From assembly GCF_005144715.1 (NCBI RefSeq), contig NZ_SWKR01000002.1, positions 1,124,146 to 1,188,145 on the forward strand: a stretch of 64,000 nt of DNA. Direction: 5' to 3'. The notes under the pieces were generated by a model. That model searched no databases. It saw only the letters and a list, made by a program, of their open reading frames with translations, and was not told where the DNA came from. This stretch comes from Sphingomonas baiyangensis. Its GTDB lineage: Bacteria; Pseudomonadota; Alphaproteobacteria; Sphingomonadales; Sphingomonadaceae. Both the position numbers and the translations under genes were made by a program. Shown here piece by piece: positions 40,328 to 51,401 of this stretch (the stretch's first letter is position 1; every line of letters starts with the position of its first letter).

Positions 40328-41596
40328 ATGGCCACCGAAATCCTCGTGCCCACGCTGGGCGAATCGATCACTGAAGCGACGCTGGGCGAATGGCTCAAGC
40401 AGCCGGGCGACCGCGTCGAGGCCGACGAGCCCGTCGCGAGCCTCGAGACCGACAAGGTATCGGTCGAAGTGCCTGCCCCGGCGGCCGGCGTGATGGGCGC
40501 GCATGGCGTAAACGTCGGCGATACCGTTAATGTCGGCGCGGTGATCGGCGCGATCGAGGCGGGTGACGGCGCGCCGGCGGCGAAGGCTGATGCACCCGCG
40601 CCGCAGCAGGCGGCACCCGCCCCTGCCCCTACGCCGCCCGAAGCCGGGCAGCAGGCGCCGGCATCGCCCGCCGGGGAACCGTCGTCGAATGTCGAGGCAG
40701 CGGCACTATCGCCTTCGGTACGTCGCGCGATCCTCGAGCACGGCGTCGATCCCGCCAACATCAAAGGCACAGGCAAGGACGGCCGCATCACCAAGGACGA
40801 TGTGGTCGCCGCTGCGTCGAACAAGGCCAGCACGCCGGCATCGCCACCCGCCGCTCCCGCGCCTACCGCGCAGGCTGCAAGCGCGCCCACCGGCAATCGC
40901 GGCGAGGAGCGCGTGCGCATGACGCGCCTGCGCCAGACCATCGCCAAGCGGCTGAAGGAAGCGCAGGATACCGCGGCGCTCCTCACCACCTTCAATGACG
41001 TCGACATGACGGCGGTCATCGAAGCCCGGACCAAGTACAAGGACCTGTTCGAGAAGAAGCACGGCGTGCGGCTAGGCTTCATGGGCTTCTTCGTGAAGGC
41101 CGCGTGCCAGGCGCTGCGCGACATCCCCTCGGTCAACGCGCAGATCGACGGCGACGAGATCGTCTATCACGATTATGCCGACATCTCGGTTGCGGTATCG
41201 GCGCCGCAGGGCCTGGTGGTGCCGGTGATCCGCAACGCCGATGCGATGTCGGTCGCCGAGGTCGAGAAGACGATCGGCGACTTCGGCAAGCGCGCCAAGG
41301 ACGGCACGCTCAAGATGGACGAGATGAAGGGCGGCACCTTCACCATCTCGAACGGCGGCGTATTCGGCTCGCTGATGTCGACGCCGATCATCAACCCGCC
41401 GCAGTCGGCGGTGCTCGGCCTCCACCGTATCGAGGACCGCCCCGTGGTGCGCGACGGCCAGGTCGTGGTGCGCCCGATGATGTATCTGGCGCTCAGCTAC
41501 GACCACCGCCTGATCGACGGCCGCGAGGCGGTGACGTTCCTCGTCGCGCTCAAGAACGCGATCGAGGACCCGACGCGCCTGCTGATCGATCTGTAA
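40328..41596 (+). CDS. sucB: Dihydrolipoyl succinyltransferase (E2 of 2-oxoglutarate dehydrogenase)
   Basis: 422 aa. N-terminal lipoyl domain with K43 in ETDKVSVEV, a Pro/Ala linker, a peripheral subunit-binding domain ([15 protein letters not shown]), another linker and the catalytic acyltransferase core ending with [12 protein letters not shown] (HxxxDG). It moves succinyl from E1 to CoA. The stop codon shares one base with the following small gene. Confidence 0.96.
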   Translation: MATEILVPTLGESITEATLGEWLKQPGDRVEADEPVASLETDKVSVEVPAPAAGVMGAHGVNVGDTVNVGAVIGAIEAGDGAPAAKADAPAPQQAAPAPAPTPPEAGQQAPASPAGEPSSNVEAAALSPSVRRAILEHGVDPANIKGTGKDGRITKDDVVAAASNKASTPASPPAAPAPTAQAASAPTGNRGEERVRMTRLRQTIAKRLKEAQDTAALLTTFNDVDMTAVIEARTKYKDLFEKKHGVRLGFMGFFVKAACQALRDIPSVNAQIDGDEIVYHDYADISVAVSAPQGLVVPVIRNADAMSVAEVEKTIGDFGKRAKDGTLKMDEMKGGTFTISNGGVFGSLMSTPIINPPQSAVLGLHRIEDRPVVRDGQVVVRPMMYLALSYDHRLIDGREAVTFLVALKNAIEDPTRLLIDL

Positions 41597-41790
41597 TGGC
41601 TCGTGTATTCCACCTTTGCTTGGTTCTGGCGATCATCGCCGCGATGCTTTGGTGGAGCGAGTTGGTTCAAGCGATCGGACCTTTGGCAGCCTATATCGTA
41701 ACAGGCGCGCTGGTTCTTATCTTTGGCTGGGAAGTGAAGCGCGCATTGCGTTCGAGGCTCTCGCCTCACCAGGAGCAGACTAATGGCTGA
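41596..41790 (+). CDS. 64-aa membrane protein between sucB and lpd
   Basis: The ATG overlaps the sucB TAA by one base, and the TGA lies 5 nt inside lpd (8-nt overlap), so the frame is coupled on both sides. The product has two hydrophobic segments (FHLCLVLAIIAAML and LAAYIVTGALVLIFGW) and a basic, polar C-terminus. Base composition and codon use look less GC-biased than sucB and lpd, hinting at low expression or later acquisition. No family recognised. A real but unknown gene is likely. Confidence 0.6.
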   Translation: MARVFHLCLVLAIIAAMLWWSELVQAIGPLAAYIVTGALVLIFGWEVKRALRSRLSPHQEQTNG

Positions 41791-43174
41791 ATACGACTTC
41801 GACGTTCTGGTGATCGGTGCCGGCCCCGGCGGCTATGTCGCGGCGATCCGCGCGGCGCAGCTGGGCCTGCGCGTCGCGTGCGCCGAAGCCCGCGAGACAC
41901 TGGGCGGCACCTGCCTCAATGTCGGCTGCATCCCCTCGAAGGCGATGCTGCACGCGTCGGAATATTATGACGCCGCCGCCAACGGCGCGATGGCGAAGAT
42001 GGGCATCAAGGTCACGCCCGAGCTCGATCTCGAAGCGATGCACGCGCAGCGGCTCGATGCGGTGAAGGGGCTGACCGGCGGCATCGAGTTCCTGTTCAAG
42101 AAGAACAAGGTCGAGTGGCTGAAGGGCCGCGCCAGCTTCGTCGACGCGACGACGGTGCAGGTGGGCGAGCGCACCGTAACCGCCAAGGACATCGTCATCG
42201 CCACCGGATCGTCGGTGACGCCGCTGCCCGGCGTCGAGGTCGACCAGAAGGTCGTCGTCGATTCGACCGGTGCGCTCGAACTGCCGCGCGTGCCGGGCCA
42301 TCTCGTCGTCATCGGTGGCGGTGTCATCGGGCTCGAGATGGGCAGCATCTGGCGCCGCCTGGGTGCCAAGGTGACGGTGATCGAATATCTCGACCAGATC
42401 CTCCCCGGCTTCGACGGCGACGTCCGCAAGGAATCGCTCAAGCTGTTCAAGAAGCAGGGCATCGAGTTCCGCACCGGCACCAAGGTGACAGGCGTCACCG
42501 TCAGCGGCAACAAGGCCAGCGTCACCGTCGAACCGGCCAAGGGTGGCGAGGCCGAGACGATCGAAGCCGACAATGTGCTCGTCGCGATCGGTCGCCGTCC
42601 GAACACCGATGGCCTGAACCTCGAAGCGGCCGGCCTCACGGTCAACCAGCGCGGCCAGATCGAGATCGACCACGACTTCGCCACCAAGGTCGACGGCATC
42701 TGGGCAATCGGCGACGTGGTGCCCGGCCCAATGCTGGCGCACAAGGCCGAGGACGAGGGCATCGCGGTGGCGGAGAACATCGCCGGCCATACCGGAATCG
42801 TCAATCACGACCTCATTCCGAGCGTCGTCTACACGCTGCCCGAGATTGCCGGCGTCGGCCTGACCGAGGAAGCGGCCAAGGAGAAGGGTGCGGTCAAGGT
42901 CGGCAAGTTCCCGATGGCGGGCAACAGCCGCGCCAAGACCAATCACGAGCCCGACGGCTTCGTGAAGATCATCTCCGACGCCGAAAGCGACCGCGTGCTG
43001 GGCGTCTGGATCATTACCTCGGTCGCCGGCACGATGATCGCGCAGGCGACGCAGGCGATGGAGTTCGGCGCGACGAGCGAGGACATCGCCTATACCTGCC
43101 ACGCACACCCGACGCATTCGGAAGCGCTGAAGGAAGCGGCGATGGGCGTGCGCGGCAAGCCGATCCATATCTGA
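41783..43174 (+). CDS. lpd: Dihydrolipoyl dehydrogenase (E3)
   Basis: 463 aa flavoprotein that reoxidises dihydrolipoamide with NAD+. Redox pair C44-C49 in GGTCLNVGCIPSK, FAD loop VIGAGPGGYVAAIRAA, NAD loop VIGGGVIGLEMGS, and the C-terminal HAHPTHSEAL with the catalytic His-Glu. Last gene of the 2-oxoglutarate dehydrogenase set. It could also serve pyruvate dehydrogenase. Confidence 0.97.
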   Translation: MAEYDFDVLVIGAGPGGYVAAIRAAQLGLRVACAEARETLGGTCLNVGCIPSKAMLHASEYYDAAANGAMAKMGIKVTPELDLEAMHAQRLDAVKGLTGGIEFLFKKNKVEWLKGRASFVDATTVQVGERTVTAKDIVIATGSSVTPLPGVEVDQKVVVDSTGALELPRVPGHLVVIGGGVIGLEMGSIWRRLGAKVTVIEYLDQILPGFDGDVRKESLKLFKKQGIEFRTGTKVTGVTVSGNKASVTVEPAKGGEAETIEADNVLVAIGRRPNTDGLNLEAAGLTVNQRGQIEIDHDFATKVDGIWAIGDVVPGPMLAHKAEDEGIAVAENIAGHTGIVNHDLIPSVVYTLPEIAGVGLTEEAAKEKGAVKVGKFPMAGNSRAKTNHEPDGFVKIISDAESDRVLGVWIITSVAGTMIAQATQAMEFGATSEDIAYTCHAHPTHSEALKEAAMGVRGKPIHI

Positions 43175-43187
43175 CGATCGCGCTTCG

Positions 43188-43469
43188 ATGGAGGCGCGAT
43201 GGCTCGACCTCACGCGCCGCACGCTGCCCGGCCTTGCCCAAGAGCGTGGCTGGCCGGTGACGGCCGATCACTGCTTCCAGCGCATCCTGCTCGATGCGGC
43301 GTGCGGGGGCTGCTGGTACGACCATGTCGAAGGCCGGCCGGCCTATGCGCGTGCCGACGCTGCACTGCTCGCGCGCGCGGTGGCGCTGGCCGAAGGAGCG
43401 ATCACTGGCGAGGTCGACCTGCACGCGCTCAACCGACGCTCGATCGCGTGGCGAAAGGCGCGGCGATGA
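43188..43469 (+). CDS. Uncharacterised 93-aa protein with CGGCWYD motif
   Basis: Small soluble protein, basic ends, with a central HCFQRILLDAACGGCWYDHV stretch carrying three cysteines, and a C-terminal LNRRSIAWR. Similar small proteins sit near lpd or housekeeping genes in sphingomonads and are often labelled GCN5-related without evidence of an acetyltransferase fold. The CxxC arrangement may bind metal or be redox active. ATG at 43188 is 13 nt after lpd; the stop overlaps the TRIC gene (ATGA). Confidence 0.65.
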   Translation: MEARWLDLTRRTLPGLAQERGWPVTADHCFQRILLDAACGGCWYDHVEGRPAYARADAALLARAVALAEGAITGEVDLHALNRRSIAWRKARR

Positions 43470-44098
43470 CACCCGACGCCCCCTTCGCGATCGGTCCGCT
43501 GCTGCCGTGGCTCGACTGGTTCGGCATCGCGATGTTCGCCGCTTCGGGTGCGATCGCGGCGGCGCGTGCACAGCAGACCTTCGTCACCGCGGCCTTCTTC
43601 GCGCTCATCACCGGCGTGGGCGGCGGGACGGTGCGCGACCTCCTGATCGATGCGCCGGTCTTCTGGGTGCACGATCCCGCCATCGCGGCGATCTGCCTCG
43701 GCGCAGCGCTGGTAATCTGGGTCACGCCCGAGCGCTGGTGGGCGGGGCGCGGGCTCGACTGGCTCGATGCCGTGGGGCTGGCCGCCTATGCGGTGTTCGG
43801 CGCGGCGAAAGCGCTGGGCTACGGCATTCCGCCGCTCGTCGCGATCGTGATGGGCATCGTCACGGCATGCGTCGGCGGCATCATCCGCGACGTGCTGGCG
43901 GGCGAGCCATCGATCCTGATGCGGCCCGAACTTTATGTCACCGCCGCCGCGCTTTCATCGGCGCTGTTCGTGGTGCTGCGCCTGGTCGACATGCCGAGCT
44001 TCATCGCTGCCACTATCGCCGCGCTGGCAGGCTTCGCGCTGCGCGCCGCGGCGATCGCGCTGCGTCTCCGCCTGCCCGCCTATCGCGGCAAGCGTTAG
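43466..44098 (+). CDS. TRIC-type cation channel family (UPF0126) membrane protein
   Basis: 210 aa, seven predicted helices in two repeats. Each repeat holds the family signature: GVGGGTVRDLL in the first and ACVGGIIRDVLAGEPSIL in the second, both with the conserved Gly and Arg-Asp. Prokaryotic TRIC proteins form homotrimeric K+ permeable channels. ATG at 43466 overlaps the previous stop. Convergent with the DUF2490-like gene. Confidence 0.88.
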   Translation: MTPDAPFAIGPLLPWLDWFGIAMFAASGAIAAARAQQTFVTAAFFALITGVGGGTVRDLLIDAPVFWVHDPAIAAICLGAALVIWVTPERWWAGRGLDWLDAVGLAAYAVFGAAKALGYGIPPLVAIVMGIVTACVGGIIRDVLAGEPSILMRPELYVTAAALSSALFVVLRLVDMPSFIAATIAALAGFALRAAAIALRLRLPAYRGKR

Positions 44099-44102
44099 CG
44101 CG

Positions 44103-44783
44103 TCACAGCGCGTAGAACAGCGTGGCATTGAGGACGTGATTGGTGCGGTCCTCGCCGCGGCGGAACACGCGTTGGTTGAGGTAGCCTGGCTCGATGCGCA
44201 GCCGCCGCGCCACCGGCAGCCCGACGCCGACGAAGGTCCGCCACTGGTCGATCCCGGCGCGCGCGCCCCAATCGGTGCCGTTGAGGTTGAAGAAACCCTC
44301 GGTGATCGCGATCGCCTGTACGGCGCCACCCTGCGCGATCGGCAACTGCCCGCGGACGAACTGGCGCAGCCGCCAACCGGTTTCTCCCGCACCTTCGATC
44401 ATCCGCTGCTCGAGGCGCGTACGGCTGATAAGCAGCGGCCGGCCGCCGGCGTCGCGCAGCAGCGGCACCTGCACCTGTTGCCACAACCGGTGCTCGTTCG
44501 AGGCCACGCCGTTCTCGGGCGTGGTGCGGATGAAGGCATAGCCGGCAAGCGCGGTCGAATCGGGTGCGAAGCGGATGCCGGCGGCGGGGCGCAGAATGAC
44601 CTGCCCGGTGCGCGATACGTCGTCGGTCACGCGCCACTGGCCTTCGAGCCATACATACAGGTCGCCTCGCACCGCGCCCTGCGCCACGGCGGCACCCCAG
44701 CCCTGCACGTCCTCGTCGGCGTGGGCAGGCGCAGCCGCGAGCGTTGCGGCAACCGCCGCCATCGTCATCGTCCAGTTTTGCAT
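44103..44783 (-). CDS. DUF2490-like outer membrane/periplasmic protein
   Basis: 226 aa. Signal peptide (residues 1-22, ending PAHA) followed by a beta-rich region with alternating hydrophobic strands. The pattern NEHRLWQQVQVPL, ISRTRLEQRMIEG, RQFVRGQLPI and a C-terminal aromatic-ended strand (NATLFYAL) matches the DUF2490 family of small beta-barrel-like proteins. Function unknown. It lies 31 nt downstream of the GNAT gene on the same strand. Confidence 0.7.
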   Translation of the reverse strand: MQNWTMTMAAVAATLAAAPAHADEDVQGWGAAVAQGAVRGDLYVWLEGQWRVTDDVSRTGQVILRPAAGIRFAPDSTALAGYAFIRTTPENGVASNEHRLWQQVQVPLLRDAGGRPLLISRTRLEQRMIEGAGETGWRLRQFVRGQLPIAQGGAVQAIAITEGFFNLNGTDWGARAGIDQWRTFVGVGLPVARRLRIEPGYLNQRVFRRGEDRTNHVLNATLFYAL

Positions 44784-44814
44784 GGGGGCCTGTCTAGCGA
44801 CGCAGCCCAATCGT

Positions 44815-45375
44815 TCAATCCCGAACGACCCCCACTGCGCTGAACGGCCGCACCGCAGGCGGCGGCACCGCGCTGTCGTTGAGCTCGCGCTGCCAGAAGC
44901 CGACGTCGATCCAGCGACCGAACTTGAAGCCGATCTCGCGATACACCCCCGCGCGCCGGAAGCCGACCTGCTCGTGCAGCGTGATCGAGGCGTCGTTGGG
45001 CAGCGTGATGACACCGATCGCCTGCGTGAAGCCCTGCGCGCGCAGCGTGTCGAGCAGCGCCTCGTACAGCAGCCGGCCGACGCCGCGCCGCTGCGCGTCA
45101 CCGGCCAGATAGATCGACGTCTCGACGGTCCATGCATAGGCCGGACGATCGCGGAAGCGGCCGCCATAGGCATAGCCGAGCACGCCGCCCTCGTCGGCGC
45201 CGTTGGTCGCGACGAGCCACGGGTACTGCCCGTCGCTCGCGGCCATGCGGCTGCGCATCGCGCGGGCATCGGGCGCGTCGGTCTCGAAGCTGACGGTGCC
45301 CGACATGACGAAGGGCGCATAGATCGCCGCTATAGCCGCGGCGTCGCCCGGCTCGGCAGCACGGATTGCGATCAT
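44815..45375 (-). CDS. GNAT acetyltransferase, phosphinothricin acetyltransferase-like
   Basis: 186 aa. GNAT fold with IRAAEPGDAAAIAAIY at the start and the acetyl-CoA loop RRGVGRLLYEALL; the TVSFETDAPD segment and the later GFRRAGVYREIGFKFGRWIDVGFWQ are typical of the PAT/YncA branch that acetylates amino-acid-like compounds. The actual substrate is unknown. ATG at 45375 overlaps the sppA stop. It has a Pro-rich C-terminal tail. Confidence 0.82.
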   Translation of the reverse strand: MIAIRAAEPGDAAAIAAIYAPFVMSGTVSFETDAPDARAMRSRMAASDGQYPWLVATNGADEGGVLGYAYGGRFRDRPAYAWTVETSIYLAGDAQRRGVGRLLYEALLDTLRAQGFTQAIGVITLPNDASITLHEQVGFRRAGVYREIGFKFGRWIDVGFWQRELNDSAVPPPAVRPFSAVGVVRD

Positions 45376-47255
45376 GGCAGGCTGCGCTCGATCAGATAGC
45401 GCGCGATGCGGGCATCGGCGGCGCTGCCCGCCGCCGGTCCGAACGCCTGGCACTCGACGCAGCGTGCCTGCAAAGCCGGACCGGCCGCCAGACGCCGCGC
45501 ATCGCCAATCGCCTGCGCGAACAGTCCACGCCGCTCGGCCGCGAGACGCGCGAAGATGTCGCGCCCGGCAGTGTCCGACGATTCGTCGTTCTCCGACGCT
45601 GCGAGCATCTCGGCGACCCGCGCCGCGAAGCTTGGCGGCTTTTCCAGATAGAGCGGCCGCACCGTTTGCGGATCGAGCTGCGCGCGGCGCGCGGCCTCGG
45701 CGATCGCGTCCTCGATGCCGCCGAAACGATCGACCAGCCCCAGCTGGCGCGCGGTGCCGCCCGCCCAGACGCGGCCCTGCGCGACCTGATCGACACGCGC
45801 CACGGGCATCTTCCGCGATTGCGACACGACGCTTAGGAAGCGGCGATAATTGTTCTCGACATTGCTCTGAAGGATCGTGTCGACCGCCGCATTGGTGCCG
45901 CTGAACAGATCGGGCTGCCCCGATAGCGGCGTCGTGCGCACGCCATCGGCGCCGACACCGATCTTCTCGAGCGTCCCCTCGAAGGTGGGAAGGATGCCGA
46001 ACACGCCGATCGAGCCGGTGATCGTCTCGGGCTCGGCGAAGATGACGTCGCCCGGCGTCGAGACCCAATAGCCGCCCGACGCCGCGAGCGACCCCATCGA
46101 TACGACGACAGGAATGCCGCGTCCCTTGGCAGCGAGAATGGCCTGGCGGATCTTCTCTGACGCCAGCACCGACCCACCCGGCGAGTCGACGCGGACGACG
46201 AGCGCCTTCAGGTCCTGTTCGGCGAGCCCCTTGTAGAGAAGGTCGGAGAGCGTATCGCCCGCCGCGGTGCCGGGGCCGGCCTCGCCATCGACGATCTCGC
46301 CCGCCACGGTCAGGATGCCGATCGCATCGCCGCTCGTAGGCAGCGGGTTCGCGGCCAGCCAGTTCTTCATCGTGATCGTCTTGAAGCTGCCGGCGGGCTT
46401 GTTGGCTTCGGCGCCTGCGAGTTCGGCGACACGCTGGCCGAAGGCGGTACGATCGCCGAGCTTGTCGACGAGACCGCCGCGCAGATTGGCCTGCGCGATG
46501 TCGCCGCCCGCCGCCGTCACGATCTGCGCGGGCTGCGCAAGAAACGCGCGCACCTGCGCCTTGGGCCGCGCGCGCGCCACTTCCTCCTGCCAGCGCGCGA
46601 GCAGCGTGCCGTAGAGCGCGCGATCGGCCTCGGCAGATTCGGGTGACTGGTCGTTGCGCAGGAAAGGCTCGACAGCCGCCTTGTAGGTGCCGACGCGGTA
46701 GATGTGTGCGTTGACGCCCAGCCGGTCGATCAGGCCCTTGTAATAAAGCCGCGTACCGCCGGGGCCCGAAAAGAGCGCGCCGCCGAACGGATCGACCCAC
46801 ACCTCGCTGGCATTGGCCGCGATAAGATAGCTGTCGTCGGTGTAGGCCGTGGCGAAGGCGAGCACGGGCTTGCCCGCCGCGCGCACGCGGCCGACGGCAT
46901 CGGCAACGGTGCTGACCGCCGCGGGATAGCCCCCGAGAAAACGGTCCATGTCGATGACGACGGCCTTGACGCGGGCATCGGTGCGCGCGGCATCGAGCGC
47001 GCGTACCACGTCGCGCAGCCGGTGCTGCTGCACAACCTCGCCGCCGGCAAGGCTGGCAAAGGGGTCGCTCTGCTCGGGCTGCTCGACCAGCGAGCCGGCA
47101 AGGTCGATGACCAGCGCGCCGTCGGTGATCGCCGCGGCATTGGGTCGCGCTGAGAGCGCTGCGAACAGCAGCCCGAAGAACAGCAGCATCGCGAGCAGCA
47201 CGAGGCCGTCCTTGATGCCGACCAGCAATTTCCACGTGCCCCGTACCAGCTTCAC
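45372..47255 (-). CDS. sppA: Signal peptide peptidase SppA, long form
   Basis: 627 aa from GTG at 47255, with GGGAG 7 nt upstream. One N-terminal membrane helix (about residues 15-35), then two S49 domains. The catalytic lysine lies in the first domain (GTYKAAVEPF) and the serine in the second (SMGSLAASGGYW), as in the 67-kDa type. It degrades cleaved signal peptides in the inner membrane. Divergent from groES by 227 nt. Confidence 0.92.
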   Translation of the reverse strand: MKLVRGTWKLLVGIKDGLVLLAMLLFFGLLFAALSARPNAAAITDGALVIDLAGSLVEQPEQSDPFASLAGGEVVQQHRLRDVVRALDAARTDARVKAVVIDMDRFLGGYPAAVSTVADAVGRVRAAGKPVLAFATAYTDDSYLIAANASEVWVDPFGGALFSGPGGTRLYYKGLIDRLGVNAHIYRVGTYKAAVEPFLRNDQSPESAEADRALYGTLLARWQEEVARARPKAQVRAFLAQPAQIVTAAGGDIAQANLRGGLVDKLGDRTAFGQRVAELAGAEANKPAGSFKTITMKNWLAANPLPTSGDAIGILTVAGEIVDGEAGPGTAAGDTLSDLLYKGLAEQDLKALVVRVDSPGGSVLASEKIRQAILAAKGRGIPVVVSMGSLAASGGYWVSTPGDVIFAEPETITGSIGVFGILPTFEGTLEKIGVGADGVRTTPLSGQPDLFSGTNAAVDTILQSNVENNYRRFLSVVSQSRKMPVARVDQVAQGRVWAGGTARQLGLVDRFGGIEDAIAEAARRAQLDPQTVRPLYLEKPPSFAARVAEMLAASENDESSDTAGRDIFARLAAERRGLFAQAIGDARRLAAGPALQARCVECQAFGPAAGSAADARIARYLIERSLP

Positions 47256-47385
47256 GTCACGGCTCCCATATTCATCCCATCGCGCTACAGGATGCACTGG
47301 TGCGAGTAAACGGCCCGTATTGCCCCGCTAATACAGGCATTGGGTCGGTTCGACTTTTTCGATGGAACTTTTGGCCGCGAGCCCC

Positions 47386-47414
47386 TTGACGGTGCCGCGC
47401 CACCTTCACATATC
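47386..47414 (+). promoter_or_regulatory. groESL promoter, heat-shock type
   Basis: CCCCTTGACG (TTGACG at 47386-47391) and CATATC (47409-47414) are 17 nt apart. This agrees with both the housekeeping and the RpoH (CTTGA ... CATAT) promoter forms known in alphaproteobacteria. The CIRCE element begins 8 nt downstream, near the expected transcription start. Confidence 0.55.
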
Positions 47415-47421
47415 CCGGCTG

Positions 47422-47448
47422 CTGGCACTCGCCTTGGGTGAGTGCTAA
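47422..47448. promoter_or_regulatory. CIRCE element (HrcA operator) upstream of groES
   Basis: CTGGCACTC-N9-GAGTGCTAA. The right half is the exact consensus; the left half differs from TTAGCACTC at two positions. Spacing of 9 nt is standard. It lies 34 nt before the groES ATG and indicates HrcA repression combined with the heat-shock promoter. Confidence 0.9.
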
Positions 47449-47482
47449 CGCCACCATCATTCTATGCAAAGGGATAGCGCGC

Positions 47483-47773
47483 ATGAACTTTCGTCCGCTG
47501 CATGACCGCGTGCTCGTTCGCCGCGTCGAGGCCGAGGAAAAGACCGCCGGGGGCATCATCATCCCCGATACCGCCAAGGAAAAGCCGCAGGAAGGCGAAG
47601 TCGTCGCTGCCGGCGCCGGCGCCAAGAACGACAAGGGCGAGGTTTCCGCGCTCGACGTCAAGGCAGGCGACCGCATCCTGTTCGGCAAGTGGTCGGGCAC
47701 CGAGGTCAAGGTGAACGGCGAGGACCTGCTCATCATGAAGGAAAGCGACATCCTCGGCATCGTCGAGGCCTGA
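47483..47773 (+). CDS. groES: Co-chaperonin GroES
   Basis: 96 aa, normal length. Family start [14 protein letters not shown] and the mobile loop [18 protein letters not shown] are present. It caps GroEL during protein folding. ATG at 47483 is chosen; an earlier in-frame start would lie in the CIRCE region. groEL follows after 51 nt. Confidence 0.98.
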   Translation: MNFRPLHDRVLVRRVEAEEKTAGGIIIPDTAKEKPQEGEVVAAGAGAKNDKGEVSALDVKAGDRILFGKWSGTEVKVNGEDLLIMKESDILGIVEA

Positions 47774-47812
47774 TCCCTTCCGCACGCAACGCATCCACAT
47801 TCCTCAGACTGA

Positions 47813-49468
<1,656 letters not shown>

Positions 49469-49512
49469 TCCGGCGTCGGGGGTCGAACCCCGGCACACCG
49501 CAAGCAGAAGGA

Positions 49513-49541
49513 GGGCCGGGGAGCGATCCCCGGCCCTTTTT
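49513..49541 (+). terminator. Rho-independent terminator after groEL
   Basis: A perfect 10-bp GC-rich stem (GGGCCGGGGA / TCCCCGGCCC) with a GCGA tetraloop, followed directly by TTTTT. It starts 45 nt after the groEL stop. Confidence 0.95.
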
Positions 49542-49601
49542 GCGTTGGTGGTTCGCAAGGTTAACGCTCTTGTAGCACCGATACGCGCATGGTCGCGGCT
49601 G

Positions 49602-51209
49602 ATGCCCGCCCTCGCCCGCGCCTGCCTGCAACTCGCCGCTTTCGCGCTGCTGCCGCTGGCGCTGTATTTCGCACTGTTCCACCCCGCGACGCTCGATCCG
49701 GGCAATGTCGCGTGGCTGATCTACGGCACCGACAACGGCCAGAACGCGCTGGGCTTCCATGCCTGGCTCGCCGAGCCGCACAAGGGATGGTGGCCCGCCA
49801 CCACGCTGCTCAACGCGCCCGACGGCGTGTCGATGCTGTTCACTGACGCCAATCCTCTGCTCGCGCTCATCGTCGCGCCGCTGGCGCCGTGGCTGCCGCA
49901 CGATTTCCAGCTTGTCGGCCCGTGGATCCTCGCCTGTCTGATGCTGCACAGCCTGTTCGCCTGGGCGCTGCTGCGCGATCACGCGCCGTCGCCGATCGCG
50001 CTATGGCTGGGCGTCGCGATGTTCCTGCTGCTGCCGACGCTCGCCAACCGCTTCGTCCACGCCAATCTGACGGCGCACTGGCTGATCCTGTGGGGGCTGT
50101 GGCTGTTCCTCGACGCGCGGCGCGCGGGCGACCTGCGCTGGTGGGCGGCGCTGATGTTCGTCGCGGCGATGGTGCACAATTATCTGCTGCTGATGGTCGC
50201 AGCGATCTGGGCGAGCGCGATGCTCGAACGCTTCGCCGCCAGCGATGGCCGCGCGCGCACCAGGCTCGCCGCGGGGTCGCTTGCCATCCTGGGCGCGGTG
50301 ACGGCGATCGCGCTGCTGCACGGCGCCGGTGAGCGGTTCGAGATCACGCGCTCCTACGGCGCGTTCGCGATGAGCCTCGATGCGCTGTGGAACCCGGCCA
50401 ATCCTGACTATTCGGCGTTCCTGCCTGCGACCCCGCAGCGGCAGGGGCGCGGGATGGAGGGGTTCCAGTATCTGGGCGCCGGGCTGATGCCGCTGCTCGC
50501 CGCCGCCGCCGCGATCCGCTTCGCCAGGCGCGATCCTTCGAGCGATCTTGTGCGACTGGCGTGGCTCGCGCCGGCGCTCGCCGTGCTGACCGCGCTGGCA
50601 CTCACGCCGTCGCTCGATTTCGCCGGCCAGCCCGTCGCGCGGCTCGGCTATCCCGAATGGGCGGCGCGCGCGCTCGATACGGTGCGCGCCTCGGGCCGGT
50701 TGTTCTGGCCCGTCGCCTATGTGCTCGTGCTGCTCGCGGTACGCATGGCCTATCGCCTGAGCGCCGAGCGCGCGGCGTTGCTGCTAGGCGCGTGCGCGGC
50801 GATTCAGATTGCCGACCTGTCGGGCATGTTCGCGGCGATCCGGCGCGAGAGCATCGGCGCGGCCGATGGTCGAACCTATCGCCGCACTCCCTCGTCCGAC
50901 TGGCAGGCGGCGATCGCGCGCGCGCGCTACGTGACCTTCGTGCCGGCCGACGCCAATCGCGATCTTCCGCTGTTCCAGGAAATCGCCTGGCGCGCGACCG
51001 GTGCCGGCGTGCCCGTGCGGCTCACCTATGCCGCGCGCACCGGGACGGCCACTGCCCAAAGACTGGCGCGCGAGGATACCGATTTCGCGGCCGGCAGGCT
51101 CGAACCCGATCGTCTCTACATCCTGCTGCCGGGCACGCAGGTTCCAGCGGCAGCGCGCGCGCGCCTGACGCAGATCGACGGCGTTCGGGTCCTGCTTCCG
51201 CTACGCTAA
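49602..51209 (+). CDS. Polytopic membrane protein, DUF6311/GT-C-like
   Basis: About 535 aa with around ten membrane helices and a C-terminal soluble part of roughly 120 residues. The first loop reads DPGNVAWLIYGTDNGQNALGFHAWL and is followed by FTDANPLLALIVAPLAPWLP, resembling the DUF6311 family of putative membrane glycosyltransferases. The start is uncertain: ATG at 49602 has only a weak ribosome site; an upstream in-frame TTG at 49545 lies against the groEL terminator and is less likely. No close functional neighbour. Confidence 0.6.
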   Translation: MPALARACLQLAAFALLPLALYFALFHPATLDPGNVAWLIYGTDNGQNALGFHAWLAEPHKGWWPATTLLNAPDGVSMLFTDANPLLALIVAPLAPWLPHDFQLVGPWILACLMLHSLFAWALLRDHAPSPIALWLGVAMFLLLPTLANRFVHANLTAHWLILWGLWLFLDARRAGDLRWWAALMFVAAMVHNYLLLMVAAIWASAMLERFAASDGRARTRLAAGSLAILGAVTAIALLHGAGERFEITRSYGAFAMSLDALWNPANPDYSAFLPATPQRQGRGMEGFQYLGAGLMPLLAAAAAIRFARRDPSSDLVRLAWLAPALAVLTALALTPSLDFAGQPVARLGYPEWAARALDTVRASGRLFWPVAYVLVLLAVRMAYRLSAERAALLLGACAAIQIADLSGMFAAIRRESIGAADGRTYRRTPSSDWQAAIARARYVTFVPADANRDLPLFQEIAWRATGAGVPVRLTYAARTGTATAQRLAREDTDFAAGRLEPDRLYILLPGTQVPAAARARLTQIDGVRVLLPLR

Positions 51210-51401
51210 CGCCGCCGCCATCGACACAGCGCGACACTGGTAATTTTGTTACGAGTGTGTTAAATGGCGGTAACGGAGACGAGAATCGCTCCGCGCCCTC
51301 GGAGACGCACGCGCTTGACCCTGCATGTGCCCGCCAGACCCGCCGGTCCGGTCGCCGCCATGCCATAACGGTCAAGCTTTCACGGAAAGGTTTCGATACA
51401 T

